A DNA stretch of 64,000 nucleotides. Origin: Gemmatimonadota bacterium (GTDB lineage Bacteria > JAAXHH01). Below, piece after piece: positions 9,926 through 18,768 of this stretch; position 1 is the first letter of the stretch, and every line of letters begins with the position of its first letter. The DNA lies in assembly GCA_009837395.1 (NCBI GenBank), contig VXTP01000022.1, positions 38,119 through 102,118 on the forward strand, in the 5' to 3' direction. Position numbers and translations under genes: made by a program. The notes beneath the pieces are model-generated. The model made no database searches. It saw only the letters and a list, made by a program, of their open reading frames with translations, and was not told the origin of the DNA.

Positions 9926-12172
9926 ATGACCAACGACCTCAAACAACACATTCGGGTTTCAGCCGACCGGTCTTTACCTCATGCGGATCGAAGTACCGCA
10001 TTCGGAGAGGTGGTGGCCAACTACCAGGACATGGCCTTCGGCTACGCGCTGGGACTTCTGGGTGAACGGCACCTGGCGGAAGATGCCGCGCAGGAAGGAT
10101 TCATCGCCGCCTGGCAGCAGATCGAATCGCTTCGCAAGCCGGATTCGTTTCCGGCCTGGCTGAGGCGGATCATAAAGTGGCAGTGTTTCCGGTTCAAGAG
10201 ACGAAACAACCACCATTTCGTACCCATGGAGGACGACATCGAGGCGGCAGATGAAAGTCCCCTGGACCGGGCGGCGCGCAGGGACATGAGCGAGAAAGTC
10301 CGCGCCGCGGTGGAAGCATTGCCGGAAACACTGAGAGAAGTCACGGTACTTCGGTATATTGGAGACTATTCAGCGCCTGAAATCGCACACTTCATGGGAT
10401 TGAAAGCGGGAACGGTGCGCAAAAGGCTGTTCGAAGCGCGGAGCAAGTTGAAGCCGAGTCTGCTTCGCACTTTGTCAAGTGAACTGAACGGTCACGCACC
10501 GTCTGCAAATGGTATCTTCGGAGACCGCATTATGCATTGGATACGACCCGATTTCACGAGCGAGCAAGGCCATTTCATGGATGGCAGGCCGAACAAGGTC
10601 TGGGACATGCTGCTGGCCGCGGTGGAAGGGGATCTTGCCAGGATCAGGTCGCTGTTGCGGGAGGATCCCGGTCTGGCCAACTGCAACTGGGCGTACTATC
10701 AGCCCCTGCACTTCGCCGTCCGGGAAGGGCACACAGAGGCGGTCCGCCTGTTGCTCGAACACGGCGCGGACCCCTCGTCGGCATCGGGACTGGATTATCA
10801 CGTGCCGCCGCTCGAACGGGCCAGGGACCGCGGATACGACGAGATCGCCGGACTCCTGACGGACGCCATCGCGTCCAGGTACAGCGCGCAGCCCGTGGGC
10901 GAACGTGCCTGCGAAGTGGTCCGGCGCGGCAACCTTGAAGAAGCCCGGGCGTTGTTCGAGGCTTCCCGCGAGTTGATAAACGCCTCGGACGAACGGGGCA
11001 ACCGTCCCCTCCACGAGGCCGTGGCAGAACACAACCTGGAAATGACGGCCCTGCTGCTGGACATGGGGGCCGAACCGGATCCGGTCCGGTGGGATGGATG
11101 CAAACCGCTGCACGTGGCCGTGTTTCGCGCGCGAAAGTCCAGGGGAGGCCTGGATCCGCTGCTGACCGGATACCTGATCGCGAGAGGAGCGAACTACAGC
11201 ATGACGGTCGCGTGCGCCCTGGGGGACGAACGGCGCGTGCGGAATCTCCTCGCCCGGGACCGAAACCTGGCCAACGACCAGGATTCCTGCGGGCACTCCC
11301 CGCTGTTCAGCGCGGCGGGCCAGGGATACACCGACATCGTGCAGCTTCTGCTGGACCACGGCGCCGATCCCAACGCACCGGAACACAACGCGCCCCGGGG
11401 ACACGCGCTGTACGAAGCCGTGGCCGGCAATCACCTGGATACGGCGAAATTGCTGCTCAATCACGGCGCCGATCCCAACGCCCCGGTGGAATCCAGCGGC
11501 GTGCCCCTCTCACAGGCCCTGGGCCAGGGGAAGAACGAGGAGATGATCAACTTGCTGTACCGGCACGGGGCGACGGCCGACATCAGCATGTACGTGCTGC
11601 TGGACGACATACCCGTGGTCGGCGAGCTCCTCGGCGCGGACCCCGACCTGGCCAATTATGGAGGCGATTACGGGGTACTCTGCATGGCGGCGGGCTTCGC
11701 GCGCAGAGAGATCATCGAAATGTTGATCCGGGCGGGGGCGGAACTGAACCGGCCCTGGTACGCCAACAACTACATGGGGTACGCGTTCCGCCGGCGCAAG
11801 GGCTGGCACCTGGACGGACGCGCCTTGACCCCCAACGACGATATTCTCGACATGCTGAACCTGTTTTTCGACCATGGCGCCGATCCAAACAACGCGAACT
11901 GGCACGGCGTCACCTACCTGCACAAACTGGCGGCGATCGGCGACGTGGCTAAATCCGCCCTGCTGCTCGACCGGGGCGCTTCCATCGAAGCCGTGGACGA
12001 CGAGTGGCGCTCCACCCCGCTGGGATGGGCCGCGCGCTGGGGACACCGGGACCTTGCGGTGTTCCTGCTGGAGCGGGGCGCGGATCCCCGGGGCGGCGGC
12101 GCGGAATGGGCGACCCCGCTGGCGCGGGCGGAGAAGGCCGGGCACCCGGATATCGTCGAACTGTTGAAATAA
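9926..12172 (+). CDS. ECF-type RNA polymerase sigma factor fused to a long ankyrin-repeat domain
   Basis: 748 residues. Residues about 22-100 form sigma region 2 (VVANYQDMAFGYALGLLG ... AEDAAQEGFIAAW ... FPAWLRRIIKW). Residues about 130-185 form region 4 with its helix-turn-helix (LPETLREVTVLRYIGDYSAPEIAHFMGLKAGTVRKRLFEAR, split here by family boundaries). From about 225 to the end run roughly a dozen ankyrin repeats, many with the typical LLLEHGADP and LLLDHGADPNAP segments. Regions 2 and 4 suffice for -10/-35 recognition. The ankyrin part probably senses or is held by a partner, replacing a separate anti-sigma factor, which is inference. A second ankyrin gene follows 29 nt downstream. Confidence 0.9.
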   Translation: MTNDLKQHIRVSADRSLPHADRSTAFGEVVANYQDMAFGYALGLLGERHLAEDAAQEGFIAAWQQIESLRKPDSFPAWLRRIIKWQCFRFKRRNNHHFVPMEDDIEAADESPLDRAARRDMSEKVRAAVEALPETLREVTVLRYIGDYSAPEIAHFMGLKAGTVRKRLFEARSKLKPSLLRTLSSELNGHAPSANGIFGDRIMHWIRPDFTSEQGHFMDGRPNKVWDMLLAAVEGDLARIRSLLREDPGLANCNWAYYQPLHFAVREGHTEAVRLLLEHGADPSSASGLDYHVPPLERARDRGYDEIAGLLTDAIASRYSAQPVGERACEVVRRGNLEEARALFEASRELINASDERGNRPLHEAVAEHNLEMTALLLDMGAEPDPVRWDGCKPLHVAVFRARKSRGGLDPLLTGYLIARGANYSMTVACALGDERRVRNLLARDRNLANDQDSCGHSPLFSAAGQGYTDIVQLLLDHGADPNAPEHNAPRGHALYEAVAGNHLDTAKLLLNHGADPNAPVESSGVPLSQALGQGKNEEMINLLYRHGATADISMYVLLDDIPVVGELLGADPDLANYGGDYGVLCMAAGFARREIIEMLIRAGAELNRPWYANNYMGYAFRRRKGWHLDGRALTPNDDILDMLNLFFDHGADPNNANWHGVTYLHKLAAIGDVAKSALLLDRGASIEAVDDEWRSTPLGWAARWGHRDLAVFLLERGADPRGGGAEWATPLARAEKAGHPDIVELLK

Positions 12173-12201
12173 AACAGCATACCCACGAAGTGTAATCGAT
12201 C

Positions 12202-13176
12202 ATGCCGCAAACCGAATGCCTGGCCGGAGAACACGCCCTGGGCGAGGCCATCTTGCGCGACGACCAGCCCGTCTTCGAATCAGTGATGGCCGCCAGGCCC
12301 GATCTGGTGGAGACGCCCTGCAGGTGGATCGATCGCCGAGGCAGGGAGCGGCCGGTCAATCCCCTGGTGCTCGCCGACATGCTGGCGCGGGTTGAAATGA
12401 CGAAGCGGCTGCTACAGGCCGGCGCCGACATCCATGCCCTGGACGCGTCGCTCTTCGGCTGCTGCGAGGGCCATGACCTGGCACACCTGCGGCGGTTGCT
12501 GGCCGTCGGCGTCAACCCGAACGACGCGCGTAACGACGGGTGGGACTGCGACGTGCTGTACGGATTCCTGCAGACCTACACCCGGTCGACCCCCGATCAT
12601 CACCACACCTGTATCAACCTGCTGATCGACCACGGCGCCGCCTTCGAAGACGGTCCGGTCATGGACATCCACCGGGGAGACCTGGATTCACTGGCTGCCC
12701 GCCTCGAAATGGACGCCGGCCTCGTTTCGGCGCGATTCGCGCTCGATTACGGCAATCATCTTACTCTGCGGGGGAGCATGCTGCTCCACGTGGCCGTGGA
12801 GTTTCACGAACTGGACGCGATTGACCTGCTGCTGGAACACGGGGCCGATCTGAATGCACGAGTCGCAGTGGGCAGGAACGGTGTGGGCGGCCAGACGCCC
12901 CTGTTTCATGCCATCGGCACGAACCAGGGAACGGGCTTTCACGTGTTCGAACACCTGCTGGAACTGAAGCCCGACCTGGCTGTGGAGGCTTTTATCCAGT
13001 CGAACCCGGACGACAACGGCCTGGTCATGGACTGCATCCATAAGGGGAAAGAACACTACTTCGACGAAGTTCTAAGGCTGACGCCGCGGGGATACGCGGA
13101 GCGGTTCGCTGAAGGTCCGGAATGGCGGGAAACGAGCCGGGAGCTGGCGGTTTTGAAGGAACTCGGTGTGCCTTGA
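12202..13176 (+). CDS. ankyrin-repeat protein
   Basis: 324 residues with degenerate ankyrin repeats, for example LLQAGADIHALDASLF, LLIDHGAAFEDGPVMDIH and LLLEHGADLNARV. No signal peptide or membrane segment is visible, so it is probably cytoplasmic. It lies 29 nt after the sigma-ankyrin gene on the same strand and is likely co-transcribed, so it may be a paralogue or binding partner of that domain. No catalytic domain is visible. Confidence 0.85.
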   Translation: MPQTECLAGEHALGEAILRDDQPVFESVMAARPDLVETPCRWIDRRGRERPVNPLVLADMLARVEMTKRLLQAGADIHALDASLFGCCEGHDLAHLRRLLAVGVNPNDARNDGWDCDVLYGFLQTYTRSTPDHHHTCINLLIDHGAAFEDGPVMDIHRGDLDSLAARLEMDAGLVSARFALDYGNHLTLRGSMLLHVAVEFHELDAIDLLLEHGADLNARVAVGRNGVGGQTPLFHAIGTNQGTGFHVFEHLLELKPDLAVEAFIQSNPDDNGLVMDCIHKGKEHYFDEVLRLTPRGYAERFAEGPEWRETSRELAVLKELGVP

Positions 13177-13181
13177 TGCCG

Positions 13182-13484
13182 CTATCCGCCGGCCACCGAA
13201 CCGACGATACGATAGGGTTCCTTGCCTTGCGCAATGGTTTCAGGTACCGGCGCGTCGGGAGATTCGAGGGATAGGTCCCGTCCGCATCCGAAGAACCTGA
13301 CGAGGGGCCGGCGGCAGCCCGATCCGTAGTCCCGGACCGTGCCGCCGAGCTGTGGAAAGCGCGCTTCCAGTGCGTCCAGGATCTTGCGCTGGGTCACGAC
13401 TCCGCCGGCGACCTGCAGGACGACTTCCTTGTCCCGGCAACCCGCCAGGTTCCGCAGGTGATAGGGCAGGACGACGCGTATCAT
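13182..13484 (-). CDS. MoaD/ThiS-like ubiquitin-fold protein
   Basis: 100 residues: [15 protein letters not shown] at the start, [16 protein letters not shown] in the middle and a C-terminal VGSVAGG. The beta-grasp pattern and terminal Gly-Gly are those of MoaD/ThiS sulfur carriers, which are adenylated and thiocarboxylated at the last Gly. Its ATG overlaps the stop of the upstream BNR-repeat gene (ATGA, 13481-13484), so the two are translationally coupled. No moa or thi genes lie nearby, so a role in molybdopterin or thiamine synthesis is not supported by context. Confidence 0.75.
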   Translation of the reverse strand: MIRVVLPYHLRNLAGCRDKEVVLQVAGGVVTQRKILDALEARFPQLGGTVRDYGSGCRRPLVRFFGCGRDLSLESPDAPVPETIAQGKEPYRIVGSVAGG

Positions 13485-14596
13485 GGGAGGGTCTGGACTT
13501 CGACGGACATCACCGGCGGGAGATTCTCCACGATGGAGCGCCAGTGGTCGCCGCCGTCGGGGGATACGTAGACCGCGCCACCCGAAGTCCCGAAGTAGAT
13601 CCCGCAGTCATCGAGCGTGTCCACATCCATGGCGTCCCGCAGGACGTTGACGTAGCAGTCTTTCTGCGGCAGCCCCGAGGACAGCGGTTCCCATTCGTTC
13701 CCGCCGGTCCGGCTTCGGTAGACGCGCAGGTGGCCCTCGTCCGGGTAGTGCTCGGAGTCGCCCTTCATCGGGACGACGTAGATCGTCTCGGGCTCGTGAG
13801 CGTGCACGCCGATCGGGAAGCCGAAGTCGCTGGGCAGATTACCGCTCACATTGACCCAGGAATCTCCCCCGTTGTCGCTGCGCATGATGTTTCGGTGGCT
13901 CTGCATGAACAGCGCGTCCGGATGGGAAGGATGCATGGCAATGCGATGTACGCAGTGGCCCACCTCGGCCTCGGGTTCGGGCATGTAGTCGGAATGCAGG
14001 CCCTTGTTGATCGCCTGCCAGGATGCACCACCGTCCAGGGACCGGAATGCGCCGGCCACGGAAATGGCAACGATTATCCGGTTCGGGTCGCCCTTGTCCA
14101 GAAGGATGGTGTGCAGGCAGAGCCCGCCCGCGCCGGGATGCCAGCCCGAGCTCGAAGGGTGGTTCCTAAGGCCGGCCAGTTCGTGCCAGGACCGGCCCCC
14201 GTCTGTCGAACGAAAGAGCGCCGCGTCCTCGACGCCCGCATACACCGTTTCCGGATCGGAGAGCGATGGCTCAAGGTGCCAGACCCTGTTGAACGCCCAT
14301 GGACGCGGGTTGTCGTCGAAATCGAGGTGGGTGCCCACTTCGCCTTCGAAAGTGAATTCGTTGCTCACCGGATCCCAGCTTTTTCCACCGTCGTCCGATT
14401 TCTGCACCAGTTGCCCGAACCAGCCCGTGCCCTGTGCTGCATACAGGCGATCGGGATCGACGCTGGAGCCCTTGAGGTGGTAGACCTCCCAACCTCCGAA
14501 ATGCGGTCCGTCGATGTCCCAGTCTTTTCGGGCGCCGTCCGATGACAGTATAAACGCCCCTTTTCGCGTGCCCACCAGCACCCTGACCGTTCCCAT
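13481..14596 (-). CDS. sialidase-fold (BNR/Asp-box repeat) protein
   Basis: 371 residues from ATG 14596, chosen for the GGAG site and because [17 protein letters not shown] starts the fold; longer in-frame starts exist upstream but lie across the promoter. Repeated Asp-box-like motifs ([55 protein letters not shown]) mark a beta-propeller of the exo-alpha-sialidase/YCF48 type. There is no signal peptide, so a cytoplasmic location is expected. The catalytic Arg triad of true sialidases cannot be assigned, so the enzymatic role is open. Coupled to the MoaD-like gene. Confidence 0.8.
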   Translation of the reverse strand: MGTVRVLVGTRKGAFILSSDGARKDWDIDGPHFGGWEVYHLKGSSVDPDRLYAAQGTGWFGQLVQKSDDGGKSWDPVSNEFTFEGEVGTHLDFDDNPRPWAFNRVWHLEPSLSDPETVYAGVEDAALFRSTDGGRSWHELAGLRNHPSSSGWHPGAGGLCLHTILLDKGDPNRIIVAISVAGAFRSLDGGASWQAINKGLHSDYMPEPEAEVGHCVHRIAMHPSHPDALFMQSHRNIMRSDNGGDSWVNVSGNLPSDFGFPIGVHAHEPETIYVVPMKGDSEHYPDEGHLRVYRSRTGGNEWEPLSSGLPQKDCYVNVLRDAMDVDTLDDCGIYFGTSGGAVYVSPDGGDHWRSIVENLPPVMSVEVQTLP

Positions 14597-14690
14597 AATC
14601 GCTCCTGTTCCTTGTCTGCATTCCACCTGGATTCCTGGCTTTTGACGCCTGCAATCCGACTGAATACCAGGTCCCGGTATATGGTATGAT

Positions 14691-14719
14691 AATGTAGGCG
14701 TGGGCCCGGTATGTGTCAA
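14691..14719 (-). promoter_or_regulatory. sigma70-type promoter for the BNR/MoaD-like pair
   Basis: On the minus strand, TTGACA (14719-14714), a 17-nt spacer and TACATT (14696-14691), about 95 nt before ATG 14596. It lies in the 293-nt divergent spacer 14597-14889. I see no convincing + strand promoter for the VOC gene there. Confidence 0.5.
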
Positions 14720-14889
14720 CATCTCGCCCACCGGTTCGGTTAGCCGGTATCAGCCAAAATCTGTGGCGTCATACCCGGGCCATTCGTAAATTTACCTGGG
14801 TTAAGGAACAGCATCCTATCCAACACGTGGACTTAAGTGCTCGCACGTACAAGGTATCACAAAATGATTCGGATCCATGGAGGAAGAAA

Positions 14890-15294
14890 ATGCGAATCGA
14901 AATGACGGGCGTGTTCGTGAACGATCCCATCGAGGCGCACGAGTTCTACACGAAGATCCTGGGCTTCAAGGAGATCATGTTCGTGCCCGAGGCCAGTCTC
15001 GCCATCGTAGCTTCTCCCGAGGAACCCGATGGCACGACCCTCCTGCTGGAACCGAAGGGTACCGAGTGGTCCCAGGTTTACCACAAGGAACTCTATGAAT
15101 CGGGGATGCCATCCATCGTGTTTTCCGTGGACGATATCGCTTCCGAATACGAACGGTTGAAGAAGCTGGGTGTCCGGTTCAGCGTGGACCCGACGAAACA
15201 GGACTTCGGCATCCAGGCCATTATCGACGATTCCTGCGGAAACTATATTGCGCTCGTGGAACTGAATGAAGGCGCGTGGCAGACCACACCCTGA
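14890..15294 (+). CDS. VOC-family protein
   Basis: 134 residues starting at ATG 14890, seven nt after GGAGGAAG; in-frame starts further upstream lie outside the conserved domain. MRIEMTGVFVNDPIEAHEFY and CGNYIALVELNE frame a single glyoxalase-type module. Eleven nt separate it from the DinB gene, probably one transcript. The substrate is unknown. Confidence 0.85.
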   Translation: MRIEMTGVFVNDPIEAHEFYTKILGFKEIMFVPEASLAIVASPEEPDGTTLLLEPKGTEWSQVYHKELYESGMPSIVFSVDDIASEYERLKKLGVRFSVDPTKQDFGIQAIIDDSCGNYIALVELNEGAWQTTP

Positions 15295-15305
15295 AAGGAT
15301 AAAAC

Positions 15306-15866
15306 ATGAACTGGACCGAAATACTGACTCGTGAACTGAAATACTCCTACCTGGCGGCAGACGGATTGATGGACCTCGTCGAGGACAAGGATCTCGACTG
15401 GAAACCGTCGTCGGGCGACAACTGGATGACGACGGGCCAGCTGCTTTTTCACGTGGGCGAAGCTTGCGGAATGGCGATCAAGGGATTCGTAACCGGCGAC
15501 TTCGGTTTGCCCGAAGGCGTCAGCGCGGACGACATGGGATCCGGGGATATGCTGCCCCCGGCCGAAGCGATGGCCACGGTCGCCTCGGTGGCGGAAGCAA
15601 AGGAAAAACTCGCGGCGGACCGGGACCTGGCCTTCGAAATGCTCGAGCTTGCCGGTGAGGAAAGGATGCAGAACGAACCCGCACCCGCGCCATGGGACCC
15701 TTCCACGCCCGTCCTTGGCCATCGCATGCTTGAGATGGTGCAGCACCTGGTTCAGCACAAGGGGCAGTTGTTCTACTACCTGAAACTACAGGGCAAGCCG
15801 GTCAACACCATGCACCTGTGGGGCGGGGAGCTCGCCGAGGACCGCGATGCGGAACGCGAGGAATAG
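15306..15866 (+). CDS. DinB-family four-helix-bundle protein
   Basis: 186 residues. The His positions expected to bind a divalent metal are visible in TTGQLLFHVGEACG (first His) and in MVQHLVQHKGQLFYYLKL (the HxxxH pair), the pattern of DinB/YfiT proteins, many of which are thiol-dependent metalloenzymes. Preceded by AAAGGATAAAAC and co-directional with the VOC gene, an association common in bacteria. Convergent with the PhyH gene. Confidence 0.82.
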   Translation: MNWTEILTRELKYSYLAADGLMDLVEDKDLDWKPSSGDNWMTTGQLLFHVGEACGMAIKGFVTGDFGLPEGVSADDMGSGDMLPPAEAMATVASVAEAKEKLAADRDLAFEMLELAGEERMQNEPAPAPWDPSTPVLGHRMLEMVQHLVQHKGQLFYYLKLQGKPVNTMHLWGGELAEDRDAEREE

Positions 15867-15877
15867 CGCGCCACCAG

Positions 15878-16630
15878 TTAGAGTTTGCCTTCCTTCTCCC
15901 ATCGGGCAAAGAGTTCCTGGCGATAGCGTTCGGCCTTTTCTTCGTCCTTCCTTGCCCTGGCCGCGAAATACACCAGCCCAAGGGCGGCGCGGCGGCGGTC
16001 GGACCGGTTCGCGTCCGCCCGGTGAATGATCATGCTGTGATGGGCGAAGACATCGCCCGGGCTGGCGCGCATGGCCACTTCCCGTTCCCGGTCCTCGTCG
16101 GAGAAATCGGGTATCCCCTGTGAGAACCCGAGCACGTTGGACGTCCGGTGGGGACGCATGCCCCGCCGATGCGATCCCCGCACGTACCGCATGCATCCGT
16201 TTTCCTCATCAATTTCATCCAGGGCGATCCAAAGGGTCACGGCCTCGTTTGGTTCCAGCATGAAATAGAAGCCGTCCTGGTGGGGCGGGGTTACGTCGCC
16301 CACCCTGGCCGGCTTGTTGAACCACTGGGGATTCCTGGGAAGCACGTCGTCCGCGAGCAGGTATCTCGCCAGTTCCGCAAAACCGTAGGACCCGAAAAGC
16401 TCGTCGAAGTACGGGTCCAGTTCAGCCATGTTCTGCAGCCGCTTGATGGACGACGGATCTTCTTTGTCCTCGTAGAAGGCCGTCGTATCCGGCGCCCCCG
16501 GAAGCACCTCTTCGATGAACCGATCGATGTTGTTGTTGATCTCGGCCGCTTCCGCCGGTGCCAGATACCCCTTGAGCAGCACGAAGCCGTCGCGGTCAAA
16601 ATCCTGCTTTACCCGGTCGTTGAACTCCAT
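15878..16630 (-). CDS. phytanoyl-CoA dioxygenase (PhyH) family Fe(II)/2-oxoglutarate oxygenase
   Basis: 250 residues. QDFDRDGFVLLKGYL opens the fold. TPPHQDGFYF carries the first HxD iron ligands, FAHHSMIIHRADANRS carries the distal His, and RRAALGLVYF supplies the 2-oxoglutarate-binding Arg. Such enzymes hydroxylate small molecules; the substrate is not evident. It stands alone between the DinB and DUF481 genes. Confidence 0.88.
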   Translation of the reverse strand: MEFNDRVKQDFDRDGFVLLKGYLAPAEAAEINNNIDRFIEEVLPGAPDTTAFYEDKEDPSSIKRLQNMAELDPYFDELFGSYGFAELARYLLADDVLPRNPQWFNKPARVGDVTPPHQDGFYFMLEPNEAVTLWIALDEIDEENGCMRYVRGSHRRGMRPHRTSNVLGFSQGIPDFSDEDREREVAMRASPGDVFAHHSMIIHRADANRSDRRRAALGLVYFAARARKDEEKAERYRQELFARWEKEGKL

Positions 16631-16700
16631 TTCCTGGTCTCCTGTGCTAAGGCCTTGGCCCCTGGCTTAAACCTATGGTACTCTTCCGCTTTTTGCCATC

Positions 16701-17471
16701 CTAAAACGTAACCGCCAGGCCATTTTCCAGCACCGTATCCAGCTTGCTGACGCCTTCCGGCGGCCGGCTGTCGTAGCGCGTGACGAAATTCAGGGCCAGC
16801 ACAAGCGGTCCGGCCAGGTCGATCTCCAGGTTGAGTTCGCCGAGGATGCGGGTATCGCCGATCTCGTTCCACAGCGGTTGGAAATACACCGTGCACGTGG
16901 ACACGACGCGGTCATTGACGGCGATTCTTGACGACAGATAGTGGCTCCAGCGGACAACGGTCGCGTTGTCGGGGTGGTCATCCGTCGGCATCAATTCACT
17001 CAGCCGCTCGTGTTCCACGAAGGCGGAAGCGCCCTCCCACAGCTGGAACACCTCGGACTCGACCAGGTGGAATCGAAGCCCTCCGCCGGCCAGTGCACGG
17101 GCGTCGAGCCGATAGGTCGTATCATAGTTGTACTGGGTGAACGCCTCGATGCCGAACCGCCCATGCAAGGGGTAGTGCTGGCGGAGGTGGATCAGTCCTT
17201 CATCGGCGAAACGCTCGCCCTGTTCCCATCCGAAGTCGTTCCGAGCCAGCAAAAACGTATGCACCCTGGGGTGGTCAAAATCCAATCGCCCTTCCAGACC
17301 GATTTCCTTAAGGTCAGTATTCCCCGTATGCATCTCCAGGTTCAGGGCCAGGGCACCCGAGAAACCGGCGGCGTCCGTGTCTCCACGCAGCGCTTCGATG
17401 TTCACCTGGGCCGCCGAATGGCCTGAAGCCAAAGCCAGGGGCAGGAGAACGAGCAGGTAAAGGTATCTCAA
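16701..17471 (-). CDS. DUF481-family outer-membrane beta-barrel protein
   Basis: 256 residues with a signal peptide (MRYLYLLVLLPLALASGHSAAQ, cleavage after AAQ about residue 22). Alternating hydrophobic strands with aromatic girdles follow, and the chain ends in LAVTF, the terminal Phe of outer-membrane barrels. The LNLEMHTGNTDLKEIGLEG segment is typical of DUF481. Probably outer membrane; function unknown. Its presence argues for a diderm host. Confidence 0.75.
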   Translation of the reverse strand: MRYLYLLVLLPLALASGHSAAQVNIEALRGDTDAAGFSGALALNLEMHTGNTDLKEIGLEGRLDFDHPRVHTFLLARNDFGWEQGERFADEGLIHLRQHYPLHGRFGIEAFTQYNYDTTYRLDARALAGGGLRFHLVESEVFQLWEGASAFVEHERLSELMPTDDHPDNATVVRWSHYLSSRIAVNDRVVSTCTVYFQPLWNEIGDTRILGELNLEIDLAGPLVLALNFVTRYDSRPPEGVSKLDTVLENGLAVTF

Positions 17472-17490
17472 GCCGGAGTCTCCATATTAC

Positions 17491-17515
17491 TTAGTGCCAG
17501 AATACTTAGTGCTTG
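17491..17515. repeat. pair of TACTTAGTGC direct repeats
   Basis: TACTTAGTGC occurs twice, centres about 16 nt apart, in the 135-nt spacer between the divergent DUF481 and Gfo/Idh genes. The spacing could suit a dimeric regulator, but no cognate regulator is visible. Confidence 0.35.
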
Positions 17516-17606
17516 CCATACCGATCCACGGCGATTTTCATTGTCTTAATATACTTCGATTCCCGTCCGTAGTGAAACGATAAGTAATCCTTTGAAAGAC
17601 GTATAA

Positions 17607-18611
17607 ATGACCAGCGTTCGCGTCGGCCTGATTGGATATGGAGGTTGGTCCAGGATAGCCTTCGTACCCGCCCTGCGGCAGCACGACCGGGTAGTGATCG
17701 TTTCCGCCGCGGCGTTCAGCGAAGCGTCCCAGGATCGCATCCGTGAGGAACTGGGTCCGGATGTGCAGGTCTATGGCGATTTCGAGGAATTGCTGGACGG
17801 TCCCGAACTCGATGCCGTCATGATGGCCATACCCGACGGCCTCCACGAAGCGGCCATGAACGCCGTCCTCGACGCGGGGATCGCCGCCTACTACGAACCT
17901 CCGCTCGCGGACGATCCTGTTGGCATACGCAGGATGCTGAAGCGGCTGGTCACGGCCGACCAGGTCACCCACGGCGATCTTGAAATCGGCTACGCTTCGG
18001 TCATTCGCCGCGCCGCGGAACTGTTGCGGCAGGGCGCGATCGGCGTGCCGCAGACCGTCCACCTGAAACTGCGAAGCAACTGGGCGCAATTCGGCGGCCC
18101 GGACCTGTGCCTCGCTCACCACCTGGGGCCCTGGTACGTGGACGGGTTGAACAGCATCATCGGCCGTTCGCCGGACAAGGTGCTCGTCATGGACGGCCAC
18201 GGGCAGCCGGGCCGGCGACAGTTCCACAGCCTGGTCCATTTCGACTACGGCGGTCTCTGGGGCACGATCCACCTGAACATCGACTCGGTCGATACGCTGG
18301 AGACCACGATCGAGGTGACCGGCGACGAAGGCGACTTGCTCGTCGACTATTTTCGCAACACAATAAAACTGCGCAGCAAGTCCGGTCCCGAAGGCGAAAC
18401 GATCCACGTGGAGCCCGCGATGCCGGTGGTCGGCGGTTGGCCCGGCGAGGCGGAAAGCGTCGCCGATTTCCTGGACGCCGTGGAAAAGGGCACGCCGAAC
18501 CGCACCGACGCCAGGATGGCCGCGCGGCTGTACCTCACGGGACTGGCCATAGAGCAGTCGAAGGAAACCGGCAGCTGGGTCGAGATCGAAGAGGTGGCCG
18601 GACTGGGTTGA
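17607..18611 (+). CDS. Gfo/Idh/MocA-family NAD(P)-dependent oxidoreductase
   Basis: 334 residues. The N-terminal Rossmann motif is VGLIGYGGWSRIAFVPAL (residues 5-22). ADDPVGIRRMLKRL and LEIGYASVIRRAAELL follow where the family usually has its EKP-type motif; here EPPLADD replaces EKP, so the catalytic Lys is not obvious. First gene of a + strand cluster through 22449 that includes a methyltransferase, an aldolase, an LDH2-type dehydrogenase and a second Gfo/Idh enzyme, suggesting breakdown of a sugar or sugar acid. Confidence 0.85.
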   Translation: MTSVRVGLIGYGGWSRIAFVPALRQHDRVVIVSAAAFSEASQDRIREELGPDVQVYGDFEELLDGPELDAVMMAIPDGLHEAAMNAVLDAGIAAYYEPPLADDPVGIRRMLKRLVTADQVTHGDLEIGYASVIRRAAELLRQGAIGVPQTVHLKLRSNWAQFGGPDLCLAHHLGPWYVDGLNSIIGRSPDKVLVMDGHGQPGRRQFHSLVHFDYGGLWGTIHLNIDSVDTLETTIEVTGDEGDLLVDYFRNTIKLRSKSGPEGETIHVEPAMPVVGGWPGEAESVADFLDAVEKGTPNRTDARMAARLYLTGLAIEQSKETGSWVEIEEVAGLG

Positions 18612-18708
18612 TATCCGGTCTGGCCTGGTTACTGTTCCGGCCTGATTTCCGGTCCGGCCTTGTGTCTGGCCCGGCCTGATTGCCGCCCCGGCCCGAAATC
18701 CTCGAGGC

Positions 18709-18768
18709 GGGAGTGCGACATGATGGGAAGGAGTGCGGCATGATGAGCGGGAGTGCAATATGAAGGGC
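18709..18768 (+). repeat. three tandem 20-nt units, each with a ribosome site and ATG
   Basis: Units 18709-18728, 18729-18748 and 18749-18768 share the pattern (G/A)GGAGTGC-(n)-ATG. The first two create 7-codon mini-ORFs (18720-18743 and 18740-18763). The TGA of each overlaps the next ATG as ATGA, and the last overlap is with the methyltransferase ATG at 18760. This arrangement could pass terminating ribosomes into the gene. Confidence 0.8.
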
